NCBI RefSeq assembly: GCF_001270265.1
Contig: NZ_LGAP01000020.1
Coordinates: forward strand, 1 to 64,000
Direction: 5' to 3'
DNA: 64,000 nt
DNA from: Ensifer adhaerens
Lineage (GTDB): Bacteria > Pseudomonadota > Alphaproteobacteria > Rhizobiales > Rhizobiaceae
Below are positions 17,886-25,576 of the stretch, in pieces. The translations under genes and the position numbers were made by a program. The notes beneath the pieces were generated by a model, which was not told where the DNA came from, did no database searches, and saw only the letters and a list, made by a program, of their open reading frames with translations. Each line of letters opens with the position of its first letter. Within the stretch, counting starts at the first letter, position 1.

Positions 17886-18712
17886 TTCTGCCGGAAGCGG
17901 AGGTAGAGGCCAAGGGAGGCGACGACGAAGGAGAAAGTCAGCATCATCACGGCGATCGCATTGATCTCCGGCTTGATGCCGCGCCGAAGCATGGCGAAGA
18001 TGAACATCGGCAGCGTCGTCACGTCGACGCCGGCGATGAAGTAGGTGATCACCAGATCGTCCATCGAGATGATAAAGGCGAGCAGCGCGCCGCCGACGAT
18101 GCCGGGCAGAAGCTGCGGCAGCACCACGCGCCGAAAGGTCGTCCATTCGTCGGCGCCAAGGTCGGCCGAAGCGTTTTCGAGCGTACGGTCCATGCCGGCC
18201 AGCCGCGCCGAGACGACGATGAAGACATAGGAAATCAGGAAGGTGCATTGCCCGATGATGATCGTCGTCAGGCCGAGGCTGATGCCCGAATTGACGAAGA
18301 AGATCAGCAGCGCGATGCCGAGCACGATGTCGGGCATCAACATCGGCATGAACATGATCACCCGGTAGAAGCGCTGGCCGAGAAAATTGAAGCGATAGAG
18401 GCCGATCGCGATCGCCGTGCCGAAGACGGTGGCGATCAGTGTCGTGGAGGTGGCGATGACGAGGCTGTTCCACACGGCCTGGATGAGTTGGCCGGTCGAT
18501 TCGATATAGAGCGCGTTTTCGGAAACCGTCGTCTTGAAGCCGAGGACCTGAGCGTACCATTCGGTGGTGAATCCGGTCCAGGTCATCATGTTGACCGGGT
18601 TCGAATTGAATGAATAGACGGCGATCACCACCAGCGGGATGTAGATGAAGGCGAAGAAGAGGGCGGTGTAGGCCAGGAGGCTGCCGCGGAAGAGGGAGCG
18701 AGCGATCTTCAT
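17882..18712 (-). CDS. ABC transporter permease, PotC-like
   Basis: A 276-residue inner membrane permease with six predicted helices and the binding-protein-dependent transport loop (SADLGADEWTTFRRVVLPQLLPGI), which contacts the ATPase. It resembles PotC of spermidine/putrescine transporters. It follows the PotB-like gene by 9 nt and overlaps the DmpA-like gene by 4 nt. Confidence 0.9.
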   Translation of the reverse strand: MKIARSLFRGSLLAYTALFFAFIYIPLVVIAVYSFNSNPVNMMTWTGFTTEWYAQVLGFKTTVSENALYIESTGQLIQAVWNSLVIATSTTLIATVFGTAIAIGLYRFNFLGQRFYRVIMFMPMLMPDIVLGIALLIFFVNSGISLGLTTIIIGQCTFLISYVFIVVSARLAGMDRTLENASADLGADEWTTFRRVVLPQLLPGIVGGALLAFIISMDDLVITYFIAGVDVTTLPMFIFAMLRRGIKPEINAIAVMMLTFSFVVASLGLYLRFRQK

Positions 18713-18721
18713 TGGGCGACC

Positions 18722-19621
18722 TCAGCGATTAAGCGTGGCGTCGGCGCCGCGGCGGCCCGATGCGAGCACATAGACGAGCAGCAGCACCAGCATCACGCTC
18801 ATGACCATCATCGCCAGCGCAGAGCCGAACGGCCAGTTGCGGGCGGCCAGGAACTGCTGCTCGATGAGATTGCCGAGCATCATCACCTTGGCGCCGCCGA
18901 GAATGGCCGGAACGACGAAGTTGCCGAGTGCCGGAATGAAAACGATGATCGCGCCGCCAACAATGCCGGGGGCTGTCAGCGGCAGGATGATGCGCCAGAA
19001 GGTGCGGATCGGCCCGGCGCCGAGATCGAGCGAGGCGCGCACCAGCGTCCAGTCCAGCTTCTCGACGCTGGCATAGACCGGCATGAACATGAACGGAATG
19101 AAGACATAGACCATGCCGAGAATGATTGCGCCGTCCGTATAGATCAGGTCCAGCGGCCGGGCGATCAGTCCGCTCGACAGCAGCATCTCGTTGACGAGCC
19201 CGGTCTGGCGCAGGATCAGCACCCAGACGAACAGGCGAACGATCAGGCTGGTGAAGAAGGGCAGAGTGATCAGGAACAGGCAGAAGTTCTTCCAGCGCTC
19301 CGAAAGGCGGGCGATGCAGAAGGCTGCGGGATAGCAGACCAGCAGCGCGGCAAAAACGGTGAGTGCCGCGATTTTCACCGAGCGGATGAAGATGGCGATA
19401 TAGACGGGATCGAAATCCTCGAACATCGGATCGGCAAAGCCGAGGATGCGGCCGAAGTTGTGGGGGTAGAAGGTCCACTCCACGCCGCCGTAGAGGCCGG
19501 GCGCCAGAAAGCTCGTGACCATCATGATGGCGAGCGGACCGAGGAAGAAGACGGCAAGGAACAGGGAAACGGGACCGAGCAGAACGGCGAGCTGGACACG
19601 GCGACGACTGGCGATCGACAT
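18722..19621 (-). CDS. ABC transporter permease, PotB-like
   Basis: A 299-residue permease with six membrane segments and the EAA-type loop (ASLDLGAGPIRTFWRIILPLTAPGI). It pairs with the PotC-like subunit downstream and starts 1 nt after the ATPase gene stop. It belongs to the polyamine/opine/peptide type permease class. Confidence 0.9.
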   Translation of the reverse strand: MSIASRRRVQLAVLLGPVSLFLAVFFLGPLAIMMVTSFLAPGLYGGVEWTFYPHNFGRILGFADPMFEDFDPVYIAIFIRSVKIAALTVFAALLVCYPAAFCIARLSERWKNFCLFLITLPFFTSLIVRLFVWVLILRQTGLVNEMLLSSGLIARPLDLIYTDGAIILGMVYVFIPFMFMPVYASVEKLDWTLVRASLDLGAGPIRTFWRIILPLTAPGIVGGAIIVFIPALGNFVVPAILGGAKVMMLGNLIEQQFLAARNWPFGSALAMMVMSVMLVLLLVYVLASGRRGADATLNR

Positions 19622-19622
19622 G

Positions 19623-20714
19623 TCACGCCTCCGCGCATGGTTGAATGAGGTGAACGGCTGCCGGATCGTAGGCCAGCCTGGCGCGGCGCGTCCGCTCGAT
19701 GTCGCCGATCAAGTTGCGTCGGCCGGCCGGGATCTCGGCGATAATCTTTCTCCCCGCCCGCGTGCGGCCGAAAAGCTCGAACGTCGAGCCGACGAACACG
19801 ATCGCCTCGAGGTCGACGTCGAGCGTGGGAAACCGCTCATCTCCATCTTCGAGAAAGAACTGCTCGGGCCGGATCAGCGCCGTCGCTGCGCCCGACGCCG
19901 CTGATGGCGTCCGCCGATGGCGGATCTCCGTGCCGTCGCTCGTCATCAACCGGTCGCCATCGATCCGGCCGTCGAAGAGATTACTCGCACCGATGAAGGT
20001 TGCGACGAAGCTGTTGACCGGATGGTCGTAGATCGCCCGCGGCGTATCGAGCTGCTGGATGCGCCCACCGGAGAGAACCGCAACGCGATCCGACATGGTC
20101 AGCGCCTCCTGCTGGTCGTGCGTCACGAAGATGAAGGAGATGCCGAGCTCGTGCTGCAGCGTCTTCAGTTCGATCTGCATGGCCTGGCGCAGGTTCTTGT
20201 CGAGGGCTGAAAGCGGCTCGTCGAGCAAAAGCAGTTTCGGACGCGCGATGATGGCACGGGCAAGGGCTACCCGTTGCTGCTGGCCGCCGGAGAGCTGGCG
20301 CGGACGTCGGCCCTCCATGCCCTCGAGACCCACCATCTTCAGTGCCGCTGCCACCTGTTCGCGCCGCTTGGCCTTGGCGACGCCGGCGACCTCCAGCGCA
20401 TAGGCGGTGTTTTCGCCGACGGTCATATGCGGAAAGAGCGCGTAGTTCTGAAACACGGTGTTGACGGGTCGGCGGTAGGGCGGCCTGTCGGTCATGTCCT
20501 CCCCGTCGATCAGGATACGCCCGCCGCCGAGTTCGACGAAGCCGCTGATCACCTGCAACAGCGTGGTCTTGCCGCAACCGGATGGCCCGAGAAGCGTCAG
20601 GAACTCGTTGCGCCGCACCTGAAGATCGATGGCGTCAAGCGCGGTCACGCTCCCGCCTTCCGGGGTGGCGAAGGTTTTGCTCGCCCCCTCCAGCCGGACA
20701 ATGGAATCCTGCAT
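19623..20714 (-). CDS. ABC transporter ATPase, PotA-like
   Basis: A 363-residue ATPase with Walker A GPSGCGKTT (about 43-51), Q-loop FQNYALFPHM, signature LSGGQQQRV, Walker B LLLLDEP and the H-loop VTHDQQEA, followed by a TOBE domain. It powers the PotB/PotC-like permeases downstream. First gene of the minus-strand unit and divergent from the receptor gene at 20881. Confidence 0.93.
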   Translation of the reverse strand: MQDSIVRLEGASKTFATPEGGSVTALDAIDLQVRRNEFLTLLGPSGCGKTTLLQVISGFVELGGGRILIDGEDMTDRPPYRRPVNTVFQNYALFPHMTVGENTAYALEVAGVAKAKRREQVAAALKMVGLEGMEGRRPRQLSGGQQQRVALARAIIARPKLLLLDEPLSALDKNLRQAMQIELKTLQHELGISFIFVTHDQQEALTMSDRVAVLSGGRIQQLDTPRAIYDHPVNSFVATFIGASNLFDGRIDGDRLMTSDGTEIRHRRTPSAASGAATALIRPEQFFLEDGDERFPTLDVDLEAIVFVGSTFELFGRTRAGRKIIAEIPAGRRNLIGDIERTRRARLAYDPAAVHLIQPCAEA

Positions 20715-20731
20715 CTGTCATTCCCCAAAAT

Positions 20732-20745
20732 GTTATTTAAATAAC
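20732..20745. promoter_or_regulatory. 14-bp perfect palindrome between potA-like and potD-like genes
   Basis: GTTATTTAAATAAC is a perfect palindrome in the 166-bp region that separates the divergent ATPase and receptor genes. Its position suits an operator controlling both directions. The RpiR-type regulator encoded after the receptor gene is the obvious candidate ligand. Confidence 0.5.
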
Positions 20746-20880
20746 GCTTGTGCGTTTTGGATATATGGATACCATTTGTTCATCGGTGTCAACGGCCGCA
20801 GAAGCCGGAGCCGGGCAAGGACCAGGGAACGGTCCGATCCAGGGGTGCCAAGCCCTATGAACCATCAGAGGAGACTATCT

Positions 20881-21960
20881 ATGACAAAAGCAAGCCGCGT
20901 CGTCCGGGCAACCAGGGCCAAACTCTTCGGCTCCGCGCGGGCCGCTGCATTCACGCTGTCCGCACTGATCGCCACGACGGGTCTCGGCCATGCAGCCGAG
21001 CTCAACATCTACAACTGGGGCGAATACATCAACCCGGCGGTCCTGAAGAAGTTCGAGGAAGAGACGCAGATCAAGGTCAATCTTTCCACCTATTCCTCCA
21101 ACGAGGAGATGTTGGCGAAGATCCAGGGCGGCGCGACCGGCTATGACGTCGTCTTTCCGTCGGTGCACATGCAGGACATCATGTCCAAGCTCGACCTGCT
21201 GGAGAAGACCGACATCAATGCCTATGAAGGTTTCAAGAACATCGACCCGGCGTTCCTGAGGGCAAAGAGCGACCCCAAGGGAGAGTATTGCCTGCCCTAC
21301 GCCTTCGGAACGGTCGGCATCGTCTACAACCGCAGGGTCCTCGGCAAGGACGTCATCGGCTGGAAGGACCTGATCGCCACCGTCAAGGAGAAGGGTCTGA
21401 AATTCACCCTGCTCGACGACATGCGCGAGGTTCTGGCCGTCGGGCTGATCCTCAATGGCCACAAGGTCAACTCGACCGACCCCGCTGAGCTGCAGCAGGC
21501 CGCTGACACCATCATCGCGATGAAGCCGGACGTCGCGGCCTTCACCTACGATACCCGGCCGATGGTGCAGTCCGGAGACGTGGCGGCCGGGCATTTCTTC
21601 GTCGGCGCGATGGTCGACGTCTTCTCCAACCAGAAGGATCTCGGCTACGTGATCCCTGAGGAAGGCGCGACCATGTATCAGGAGGATATCTGCGTGCTGA
21701 AGACGGCGCCGAACAAGGAAAACGCCATCAAGTTCCTACAGTTCTACACCCGCCCTGAAGTGGCGGCGCTCAACGTCTCCCAGCAGACCAACGGCACCGC
21801 CAACGTGCCGGCGCGGCAATTGACCCCCGACCAGATCAAGAATAGCAAGGAGATCAATCCGACGCCCGAAACGATGCAACGGCTCCAGATCTTCGAGGAC
21901 CTGGGCTCCGGCGTGCGCCAGCTCGATCGCGTCTGGACGAAGGTGAAGACGGCGCAGTAA
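20881..21960 (+). CDS. ABC transporter substrate-binding protein, PotD-like
   Basis: A 359-residue periplasmic receptor with a signal peptide (about 1-39, ending GLGHA|A). The mature start ELNIYNWGEYINPAVLKKFEEE is characteristic of PotD/PotF polyamine receptors. The ATG at 20881 has AGAGGAG 7 nt upstream. It is divergent from the ATPase-permease genes and presumably serves them. The ligand may be a polyamine, a modified peptide or an amide, given the linked DmpA-like hydrolase. Confidence 0.9.
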   Translation: MTKASRVVRATRAKLFGSARAAAFTLSALIATTGLGHAAELNIYNWGEYINPAVLKKFEEETQIKVNLSTYSSNEEMLAKIQGGATGYDVVFPSVHMQDIMSKLDLLEKTDINAYEGFKNIDPAFLRAKSDPKGEYCLPYAFGTVGIVYNRRVLGKDVIGWKDLIATVKEKGLKFTLLDDMREVLAVGLILNGHKVNSTDPAELQQAADTIIAMKPDVAAFTYDTRPMVQSGDVAAGHFFVGAMVDVFSNQKDLGYVIPEEGATMYQEDICVLKTAPNKENAIKFLQFYTRPEVAALNVSQQTNGTANVPARQLTPDQIKNSKEINPTPETMQRLQIFEDLGSGVRQLDRVWTKVKTAQ

Positions 21961-21990
21961 AGGCGGTTCAGATCGGCAATTCCGCCCGCC

Positions 21991-22097
21991 TACTGCATAA
22001 TTCCGTAAATCGGATCCGATTTACGGATAAAATTATGCAGCAAGTTAAAAGCGTTACAGCGTCCTTTGCGCGTCATATTTGACGCGCGGCGCTGTAA
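21991..22097. repeat. RIME1-like intergenic element, copy 1
   Basis: About 107 bp with two large dyads. The first spans the TGCATAATTCC / AATTATGCA arms; the second spans TTACAGCG / CGCTGTAA with nested GCGCGTC / GACGCGC arms. A second copy at 39664-39766 matches it closely along its length except for a 4-nt indel and scattered changes. Size and two-palindrome structure fit the rhizobial RIME1 family (from memory). It sits between the potD-like and rpiR genes and could act as a processing or attenuation site. Confidence 0.7.
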
Positions 22098-22126
22098 GCG
22101 GGCGGAAATACCTCCGGGGAGGGGAC

Positions 22127-22981
22127 GTGGCACAACGAATCCTGAAGCTCGTGCAGAGCGAGGAACTCAGGCGGTCGAAATCCGACAAGCTCATCGCCCA
22201 TTACATCGAGCGCAACCTAGCCGAGATCCCGTTCGAAACAGCGAAATCGATCGCGAGCCGTCTCGAGCTGTCGCCGATGACCGTCGGGCGCTACCTCCGG
22301 CGCATGGGTTTCGACGGGCTCGACCAACTGAAGCATGAGCTGCGGCGCGGCAATTCCAACCCTGCCTGGCAGGTGAAGGGACCGGTCGACCGGCTGCGCG
22401 AAGACATTCGCGAGGGCAAGCTGCTCGCCGGGCTGATCCAGGAGCAGATCAACAATCTCGGTATGGTCTACGAGCTGACGACCTCGCCGGAATGGCAGCA
22501 GGCGATCGACGCGCTGATTGGTGCCAGCGAGGTCTATGTCGCCGCCTATCAGAATGTGCGCGGCATTGCCCAGTATTTCGCAAGCCAGCTCTCCTACACC
22601 CGATCGCGGGTGCAGTTCGTCGATGGCCTGAACGGCACCTATTCGGAACTGCTCGATGGGTCGGTGGAAGGGCGCGTGCTCTTCCTGCACGATGTGCGGC
22701 GCTTTGCGGCGAAGGCAAAGCCGCTCGCCATGGAGGCGCGCCGAGCGGGCGTCAAGGTCATCCTCTACACCGACGAATATTGCCCCTGGGCAGCGGAAGT
22801 GTCGGACATCTGCCTCGTTGTCCCGGGTTCGCACGGCCCCCTATGGGACGGCGCGGCCACGACGATTGCGGTCATGGACCTGATGCTCAGCAATATCATC
22901 GTCGTTCTCGGCGACGAGGTCAGCGAACGCGTCGGTATGCTGACGCGGCTGCAGGACGTGTTCGGCGATTTCGAGGCTTGA
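22127..22981 (+). CDS. MurR/RpiR-family regulator 1
   Basis: A 284-residue regulator with an N-terminal HTH (IASRLELSPMTVGRYLRRMGFDG, about residues 40-62) and a C-terminal SIS domain that usually binds a phosphosugar or similar ligand. The GTG at 22127 was chosen because GGGGAGGGG lies just upstream; the open frame upstream runs into the RIME-like repeat and is not coding. It lies downstream of the potD-like gene and probably controls the divergent transporter/DmpA units. Confidence 0.87.
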   Translation: MAQRILKLVQSEELRRSKSDKLIAHYIERNLAEIPFETAKSIASRLELSPMTVGRYLRRMGFDGLDQLKHELRRGNSNPAWQVKGPVDRLREDIREGKLLAGLIQEQINNLGMVYELTTSPEWQQAIDALIGASEVYVAAYQNVRGIAQYFASQLSYTRSRVQFVDGLNGTYSELLDGSVEGRVLFLHDVRRFAAKAKPLAMEARRAGVKVILYTDEYCPWAAEVSDICLVVPGSHGPLWDGAATTIAVMDLMLSNIIVVLGDEVSERVGMLTRLQDVFGDFEA

Positions 22982-23309
22982 GCGGTGCGAAGCGCTTTGT
23001 TGACGCCGCCCCCATCCGGCGGCGTCAGCGATGTCCAAGCCGCCTTTGCGAGAAGCTATCCCCGCTGACCGCCATTGCATCTTGAAGGCGGCCAGCTGGG
23101 AACATGTTCGCTAGGCAGACGTCTCGGTGCTGGCGGCCTTCACAAGTGCGCCGGATCTTGAACGGCCGTCCCGCGACGAGCGGCAGCACTGCCATTGCGA
23201 TCGCGAGGACCCAGAGGATGATGGAGATCTTGCTCTAAAACAGGATGGCGATGTCGCCGCCGCCGAGCACCATCGCGGACGCTGTGGCAACGGCAATTCC
23301 CTTGCGGAC

Positions 23310-23525
23310 CTTTGCAAAGATTTTTCGTTGTTATCTCCGGCACTGCCGGAAGCTGCAGTTCGGTGCCGCTTTTGGTCCGAAATCCGCCCGATATTTCCGG
23401 GAAACCCCCGAAAATCCTCTGTTTTTCAAGTGCCAGTCTTTGCATTGCAGGCCTTTGCAAAGATTCTTGCGAACGTTGCCTTGACTGCAAATTGGTTTGC
23501 TTGAACGATGTGTCATGCAAAGAAA
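23310..23525 (+). promoter_or_regulatory. Array of CTTTGCAAAG-type sites and promoter before rpiR 2
   Basis: The 557-bp non-coding stretch 22982-23538 ends in a motif-rich segment. The perfect palindrome CTTTGCAAAG occurs at 23310-23319 and 23453-23462. Related half or degenerate sites are at 23438-23447 (CTTTGCATTG), 23487-23500 (GCAAA-4 nt-TTTGC) and 23515-23525 (GCAAAG). The 23487-23500 site lies inside the spacer of a possible promoter, TTGACT (23481-23486), 17 nt, AACGAT (23504-23509). The array probably binds the RpiR protein encoded immediately downstream. Nothing coding is seen in the rest. Confidence 0.5.
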
Positions 23526-23538
23526 CCTGTAGAGCGCC

Positions 23539-24375
23539 ATGACACTGATCGACCGCATAAAGGCACAATCCAAAAGGCTGACCGAGGCGGATCAGAAGCT
23601 GATCGCGACGATGCTCGAGAACCGGGCGGAGGCTGCCTTCCTGTCCGGCCCGCAGCTGTCGCAGCGCGCCAGCGTTCATGAGGCGACGGTCACCCGTCTG
23701 GCGCAGAAGCTGGGATACCGGGGCTTTCCCGATCTGCGCGCGCAGTTGCAGCGCGAGGTGCTGGACGATCAGGATGCCGCGACCCGCATGCGCCGCTCGG
23801 TCGCCAAGGTCGAGCACGGCGACTATCTGACCGACCTGATTGCCGCCGAAATTTCCGCTCTGGAGACGCTCGCCCGCTCGGTGCCGCAAAGCGATGTGGA
23901 CAGGGCCGCAGACATCATCTTCGAGGGGCGCCGGGTGTTCGTGTTCGGCCAGGGACATGCGCAGTCCGTCGCCGGGTTTCTGCAGCGGCGGCTCGATCGG
24001 TTCGGCATGACGACGATCGCGCTGACCGGGCGCGGCCGGGACATCGCCGAGCGCATGGTCAGCATGGACAAGAGCGACATCATCATCGCTCTCGCCTTTC
24101 GCAAGCAGCCGCAAAGCTACGCGCCGCTGGTGCAGCATGCCCGGCGCGTCGGCGCGCGAACGATTTTGATTTCGGACCTTGCAGGACCGCTGATGGAGCC
24201 GGTTGCGGACCTGATGCTCGCAGCGCCGCGGGGGCGCTCGGGAAGCGAGTTTCAGACCCCGACCATCCCCTTTGCCATCGTCAACGGCATCGTTCTGACG
24301 ATCGCCGGGCGGCATGAGCGCGAGGTGATCGGCAGGCTGGAGAAACTATCGGAGCTGTTCAACGACTTCGATTGA
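23539..24375 (+). CDS. MurR/RpiR-family regulator 2
   Basis: A 278-residue RpiR regulator with HTH (GPQLSQRASVHEATVTRLAQKLGYRGF, about 38-64) and a SIS domain (VFVFGQGHAQSVAGFLQRRL, about 133-152). It is the first gene before the ABC transporter starting at 24401 and is preceded by the CTTTGCAAAG site array. SIS ligands are often phosphorylated sugars, which fits the downstream phosphatase and phosphate transporter. Confidence 0.9.
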   Translation: MTLIDRIKAQSKRLTEADQKLIATMLENRAEAAFLSGPQLSQRASVHEATVTRLAQKLGYRGFPDLRAQLQREVLDDQDAATRMRRSVAKVEHGDYLTDLIAAEISALETLARSVPQSDVDRAADIIFEGRRVFVFGQGHAQSVAGFLQRRLDRFGMTTIALTGRGRDIAERMVSMDKSDIIIALAFRKQPQSYAPLVQHARRVGARTILISDLAGPLMEPVADLMLAAPRGRSGSEFQTPTIPFAIVNGIVLTIAGRHEREVIGRLEKLSELFNDFD

Positions 24376-24400
24376 CTGGGGAAAAATGGAGGAGGAAACC

Positions 24401-25522
24401 ATGTTGAAGCGACTAATGAAGTCCGCACTCGCGGCCTGCGTCGTGTTGCCTACGGCAGCAATGGCGGCAGATCTGGATAGCATGACGCCCGAACAGCTGC
24501 TGCCGCTCGCGCAGAAGGAAGGCAGCGTTACCGTCTTTTCGTTGTCGAGCCGGATCGCCAAGATCGAGAAAGCTTTCGAGGAAGCCTATCCGGGCGTCGA
24601 CCTGATCGGTCTCGACATGAGCTCGACAAAACAGATCGCCCGTCTGGAAGCCGAGCAGCAGGCGGGCGTACATGCCGTCGACGTGCTCTACATTGCCGAC
24701 ACGCCCGTGGTCTTCAGGAAACTTCTCGAAGCCAAGCGCATCGTCAATTATGTGCCGCCGCGCGTCGCGGCGCAGATCGACGATCGCTACAAGGGACCGC
24801 TGCTCACCCAGCGTCTCTCGACCAAGGTCCTGATGTACAACGAGAAGGCCTTTCCCGGCGGTTCACCCGTCACCAACCTGTGGCAGCTGACCCAGCCGGA
24901 GTGGCAGGGCAAGGTGCTGATGGTCGATCCGAGCCAGCGCGGCGAACTGCTCGACCTCCTGACCGAGATCGCCCTGCATCCGGATGAGATGGCCGCCGCC
25001 TACAAGGCGCAGTTCGGCAAGGACATCGTTGTCGATGCCGAACTTCAGGGGGCCGGCGAGCAGTTCATCAAGGACCTCTTTGCCAACGACCTGATCCTCG
25101 TTCCCAACAGCGACGTGCTCAACAAGTCCGTCGGCGACGCCAATGCCAAGAACCCGCCCGTCGGCTTCGGCACCTATTCGGACCGCCGTGACAACGGGAA
25201 GGAGGGCTGGGCGCTGCAGGTCGCCAACAATGTCGAGCCGGCCAACGGCATTCTGTTTCCCGCGGTGCTGACGATTGCCGACAAGGCGCCGCATCCGGCC
25301 GCCGCCAGATTGCTGATCGACTTCATGTTCGGCGACGACACGCCGACGGGAGGCGCCGGTTTCGAACCCTTCAACGTTCCTGGCGACTATGCCACGCGCA
25401 CGACCATCGCCCACCATCCGGACTCGGTGAAACTTGATGAGCTGAAGGCCTGGACCATCGATCCGGCCAAGACCGCTGCTGCCCGTGGGCGCGTCTCCGA
25501 TCTCATCATCACGCTCCAATAA
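24401..25522 (+). CDS. ABC substrate-binding protein, AfuA/ferric type
   Basis: A 373-residue periplasmic receptor with a signal peptide (about 1-22, cleavage after AAMA). The mature start (LLPLAQKEGSVTVFSLSS) and the segment EWQGKVLMVDPS place it in the Fe(3+)/thiamine/phosphonate/AfuA receptor family. AfuA-type members can bind hexose phosphates rather than iron. The ATG at 24401 has GGAGGA about 6 nt upstream. No tyrosine pair typical of ferric binding was recognised with confidence. Confidence 0.85.
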   Translation: MLKRLMKSALAACVVLPTAAMAADLDSMTPEQLLPLAQKEGSVTVFSLSSRIAKIEKAFEEAYPGVDLIGLDMSSTKQIARLEAEQQAGVHAVDVLYIADTPVVFRKLLEAKRIVNYVPPRVAAQIDDRYKGPLLTQRLSTKVLMYNEKAFPGGSPVTNLWQLTQPEWQGKVLMVDPSQRGELLDLLTEIALHPDEMAAAYKAQFGKDIVVDAELQGAGEQFIKDLFANDLILVPNSDVLNKSVGDANAKNPPVGFGTYSDRRDNGKEGWALQVANNVEPANGILFPAVLTIADKAPHPAAARLLIDFMFGDDTPTGGAGFEPFNVPGDYATRTTIAHHPDSVKLDELKAWTIDPAKTAAARGRVSDLIITLQ

Positions 25523-25576
25523 CGGGCTGCTTGCCGGCGCTGCTATGCATGCGCTGGCAAGCGCCGAGGTTCGCAA

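Noticed and set aside
20629-20880. 5' extension of the PotD-like frame
   Set aside because: It runs through the divergent promoter and the antisense ATPase start; the ATG at 20881 has a good ribosome-binding site and begins a signal peptide.
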